A stretch of 13,562 nt of DNA, from NCBI GenBank assembly GCA_049522565.1, contig JBEKNT010000162.1, positions 1-13,562 on the forward strand, read 5' to 3'. Positions 13,498-13,562 of the stretch are shown piece after piece. The first letter of the stretch is position 1. The number at the start of each line of letters is the position of its first letter. Position numbers and translations under genes: made by a program. The notes below the pieces were generated by a model. The model saw only the letters and a list, made by a program, of their open reading frames with translations, did not search any database and was not told the DNA's origin. This DNA is from JASHVB01 sp049522565 (GTDB taxonomy: Bacteria; Pseudomonadota; Alphaproteobacteria; Acetobacterales; Acetobacteraceae).

Positions 13498-13562
13498 GTC
13501 ATTGCGAGCGCAGCGAAGCAATCTCCTGCGTTCCGAGCGTCGGCTCGTCACGCAGGAGATTG
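13498..13562. repeat. Dispersed palindromic (REP-like) repeat, second copy, cut by the window end
   Basis: This begins GTCATTGCGAGCGCAGCG and shares the core of the 8967-9050 element. CAATCTCCTGCG (13519-13530) pairs perfectly with CGCAGGAGATTG (13551-13562), and a short inner hairpin CGAGC, GTCG, GCTCG (13534-13547) lies between. The right arm runs past the window end. It lies 40 bp after the hyuB stop and might also serve as a terminator. Confidence 0.88.

Noticed and set aside
11679..13502. 607-codon minus-strand open frame opposite hyuB
   Set aside because: It is an antisense shadow with biased His/Arg/Gly composition and no motif.

Overview
The window is high-GC DNA with dense, short-spaced genes. 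It most likely comes from an alphaproteobacterium of the Acetobacteraceae/Rhodospirillales type. The evidence is a sigma-32 gene next to an RluD-type pseudouridine synthase, a DUF6476-like small membrane protein beside that synthase, a CCA-encoding tRNA-Glu, and dispersed palindromes beginning GTCATTGCGAGCG. No rRNA, CRISPR array, phage gene or intact insertion sequence is visible.

Layout. (1) 1-2531: a two-gene, translationally coupled membrane unit made of a catalytically dead protein-kinase-like protein with a C-terminal membrane anchor and a small multi-pass membrane protein. It is bracketed by two near-identical GC-rich hairpins. (2) 2533-4682, minus strand: rluD then rpoH. rpoH has its own strong sigma-70-type promoter with a perfect palindrome in its spacer. 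(3) 4693-5144, minus strand: a Phd/YefM-type antitoxin without a toxin. A 48-bp palindrome and a short possible remnant of a VapC-type PIN toxin follow it. (4) 5234-5542: the DUF6476-like protein. (5) 5733-7361: an orphan membrane histidine kinase (MASE4 sensor, HisKA, HATPase) with a good promoter framed by inverted repeats. (6) 7452-7527: tRNA-Glu(CTC). (7) 7738-13457: a LysR-type regulator facing away from a ridA-like, hyuA, hyuB operon. This operon encodes an ATP-dependent hydantoinase/oxoprolinase/acetone-carboxylase-type enzyme pair with a Rid-family accessory protein. A palindromic repeat sits before ridA and a second copy of its family starts just after hyuB, running off the window.

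How the genes work together. The LysR regulator probably controls the divergent ridA-hyuA-hyuB operon, whose two enzyme subunits overlap by 4 bp. The substrate cannot be read from sequence; candidates are a cyclic amide such as a hydantoin or 5-oxoproline, or a small ketone. The rpoH-rluD pair is a conserved core neighbourhood. The antitoxin/palindrome/toxin-remnant block between rluD and the DUF6476 gene looks like a decayed later insertion.

I found no convincing wholly new multi-gene system. The most unusual items are the pseudokinase/membrane-protein pair, the palindromes placed within the rpoH and histidine-kinase promoters, and the decayed antitoxin locus.
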